A program made the translations under genes and the position numbers. From Bugulina stolonifera (Eukaryota; Bryozoa; Gymnolaemata; Cheilostomatida; Bugulidae): a stretch of DNA of 64,000 bases. The stretch lies in contig OW285196.1 in the NCBI GenBank assembly GCA_935421135.1, positions 15,187,001 to 15,251,000 of the forward strand, given 5' to 3'. Under the pieces are notes generated by a model. The model was not told the origin of the DNA. It saw only the letters and a program-made list of their open reading frames with translations, and ran no database searches. Numbering within the stretch: position 1 is the first letter of the stretch; each line of letters begins with the position of its first letter. This document shows positions 61,701 to 64,000 of this stretch, piece after piece.

Positions 61701-64000
61701 GTAATTATAAATGATGTTTGTTTACATCTCAAATATGATTATGAAGTGAAACAGGATTTATGTGTAGGTGTATTAATATCTTATCTCTGTCTGATTGCAT
61801 CTTTCAGACCTACTTGTACCTCTCTTCTTACCTGCCGTCACTATATTCAACACATCAATTGTTTAGATTCACTTGTGTGGAGCTTGCTATCTTACAGGTA
61901 CATGTGTAACATTTTGTTTAGGACCCAGCAGCTAGCACAGATATAAACGGCGGAGACGATGACCCCATTCCTAGGTATGACTATACTAACGACAACAAAC
62001 ATGGCACAAGATGTGCTGGTACTGTAGCAGCACAAGCAGATAATGACAACTGTGCCGTAGGTGTGGCATATGACGCTGCTATTGGAGGTAAGGCTATATA
62101 CACCATAGTTTCCTAAAGACCTTAAGGCTATTCACATTTCATCACATCCATCAGTAAATCTGCTCTGACATAGCCACACTTCACGTCAGACTGTTTTGCT
62201 TCTTCACCACCATAGTTTCTCTAAGGCCCTAAGGCTATTCACATGTCTCTCACACGCACAAACTTAGAGTCAGACTGTTTTGCTTCTTCACTTTATTTAC
62301 TAGTACGTATTCTGAATACATTTAGGTATTAGAATGCTGGATGGTTCCGTCACAGACACTGTTGAAGCCATGTCCTTAAGTTTCAATCGTAGTCATATAG
62401 ATATTTACTGTGCCAGTTGGGGTCCAGTTGACAATGGGCGACTTGTTGAAGGACCAGGACTGTTGGCCAGCAAAGCCTTTCGAGATGGTGTCAGACTGGT
62501 AAATAATTAGTATAGATAGGCTTGCCTATAAATATTTGCAAATGTTGTAGTATGCATAGCAGCTTGAATCCAACATGTCATCTCCCACTGCGCTCAGAAG
62601 AGCTGACTACTAGGTCTAGCATTGTGCCAACACTTGAGCATCCCTGATAGCTGAGTGAAGGAACTAACGCTATCACAACAACTAATGCACTTGTATCTAC
62701 ATGTAGTATAGGCAGTGCATATCTGCTCATACATGCACTAGTATCTACCTGATTTAGGGCCGAGATGGTAAAGGAAATATCTTTGTCTGGGCATCTGGAA
62801 ATGGTGGAAAAGATAAGGACTCGTGTGCCTGTGATGGATACTCTAACAGCAAATACACTCTTTCTGTTAGCGCTGTTTCTGAGTATAATCTACCTCCCTT
62901 GTACCAGGAGCAATGCTCATCTATCCTAGCCTCTACCTACAGCAGCGGATCAGCACAGGAGAAAAAGGTAAGGTCTTACCTTTAATTAAAAATGGCTTCC
63001 AATGAATATACGTGAATGTCACCTCGAAAACAGTCATTCTTAAAAACACCAACTACCAATTATCTAAGTCTATCTTCATACTAGCTAACTGTGAACCAAG
63101 TCTATTTTGACACACGTACGCTGTCTGACCATGAATTATTCATGTTTGTATTTTGCATCACACCTCTATATTGCTCTAAGTCATTGACGAAAATTGAGTT
63201 TTCTTGCACCTCTGGTATAGGACACCAATTAGACATCTCACTACCCATAATCCTGTCTAGGTTGTAACCACAGATCTACGCAACGGCTGCACGACAAGTC
63301 ACAGTGGAACATCAGCATCTGCTCCAATAGCTGCAGGGCTCGTGGCTGTGATGCTGCAAGCAAAGTAAGTAGAATATTTCATCGTCATTCCAAAAATGTA
63401 TATATGTGAGGAACATGGGTGAGCCAATGAGCAAGGGATGGTTTCTTCCAAGCAAGCAAAATTTCAAGTCAATATCCTGTTTGGTTTAGACCAAGCAGCC
63501 AAATATGAAATTTTATTTGCGAACGATGCCAGTTCACAGGGTTACAAAGGCACTAAATGTTAGAGGAGCATAACATGTGTGTTTTATTGTCGGTTTAATA
63601 TTCCAGCTGTTCATGCTACCCGAGTCACAGTTTATGTCAGACTTTGGTTATCCAATTGCTTAAAATATAACCAAAGCATATATATAATATTATGATTACA
63701 GTCTTAACCTGTCTTGGAGAGATGTACAGTACGTGACAATTCTAGCAGCTAATCCTCGGCCCCTTCTCACAGACGGGGAGTTCAGAGTTAACGGAGTCGG
63801 CAGAAAATTTAAGTTTACAGCAGTAATAATGACATCGTTTACTTTAGCACTCAATTTTGGTTTGAGATTCATATTATTATATGCATAAGATAACTCCTAA
63901 ACCCTCTCCGACTAAGTATACTGTATCTGTCTGCTAGCTTCTGGAATATTTGTTTCTGTTCCGACATGTAGATAGCCATAAGTTTGGATATGGGCTAATG
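58746..64000 (+). CDS. Furin-type proprotein convertase, copy 2 (partial at window end; splice-site defect)
   Basis: Exons 58746-58913, 59534-59638, 60651-60758, 61069-61209, 61922-62087, 62326-62498, 62758-62967 and 63261-63364 match copy 1 in length and phase. They encode the signal peptide, prodomain with RKRVKR, and catalytic D (MDDG), H (KHGTRC), N (WASGNGG) and S (HSGTSASAP). The ninth exon starts at 63702, but the donor of copy 1 (AAAGT then GTAAGT) reads AAAATTTAAGT here, so GT is lost at 63809-63810. Reading on reaches TAA at 63886-63888, which would remove the end of the catalytic domain and all of the P domain. Exon 10 begins near 63972 and runs off the window. Other changes from copy 1 include NDNKHG for NENRHG and GPVDNG for GPDDSG. 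It may be a new pseudogene, may use a cryptic donor, or may make a truncated protein. Confidence 0.85.
60399..60626. mobile_element. MITE present only in convertase copy 2
   Basis: Perfect 13-bp inverted ends CTTGCTTAATTCA and TGAATTAAGCAAG bound 228 bases in the intron before exon 3. Copy 1 lacks this sequence at the same place. No ORF is seen; the superfamily is unassigned. Confidence 0.65.

Overview
This is animal (metazoan) nuclear DNA: intron-rich genes with GT-AG introns, AT-rich spacers, many minisatellites, tRNA-derived SINE-like repeats and DNA-transposon relics, and protein families found only in animals (insulin-receptor/EGFR-like ectodomains, peptidylglycine alpha-hydroxylating monooxygenase, furin-type proprotein convertases). 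The species cannot be fixed from sequence alone. A sponge or another invertebrate would fit, and the palindrome ACATGT is strikingly common throughout. All gene models were built by hand from splice sites, reading phase and comparison between paralogues. Each complete model sums to an intact frame.

Region 1 (1-30.7 kb) holds three related receptor-like genes. Two are intact and lie head to tail on the minus strand: C (30667 to 20783, 16 exons, 1021 aa) and B (20278 to 9530, 19 exons, 1155 aa). Each encodes a signal peptide, L1 domain, furin-like Cys-rich region, two galactose-binding/discoidin-like modules, a Cys-rich segment, L2 domain, a stalk region, one membrane helix and a short basic tail. 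There is no kinase. B has a second Cys-rich region plus a fibronectin III-like domain before the membrane; C has a Thr/Ser-rich repeat stalk instead. The third copy, A (plus strand, 324-8284, 5' part outside or missing), is a close relative of B with at least four disabling lesions. Three solo-LTR-like elements sit in introns of B and C, and one of them carries a nested CACTA-type element.

Region 2 (31.0-43.7 kb) has a 10-exon gene on the minus strand for a 353-aa secreted monofunctional PHM with all copper ligands. Facing away from it is a 4-exon plus-strand gene for a 163-aa secreted, charged protein with dibasic sites, a candidate peptide or granin-like precursor. A hAT-like element with an 8-bp target duplication lies between them, and a TTAA-flanked element plus a 28-bp minisatellite lie in intron 1 of the small gene.

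Region 3 (43.7-64 kb) has large minisatellites and then a tandem duplication of a furin-type proprotein convertase gene (copy 1 48413-57008, 16 exons, 754 aa; copy 2 from 58746 to beyond the window). Copy 2 has lost the 5' splice site of its ninth exon. Together, regions 2 and 3 hold two classes of peptide-processing enzyme (cleavage and amidation) around a possible secreted precursor, which is the most interesting feature of the window.
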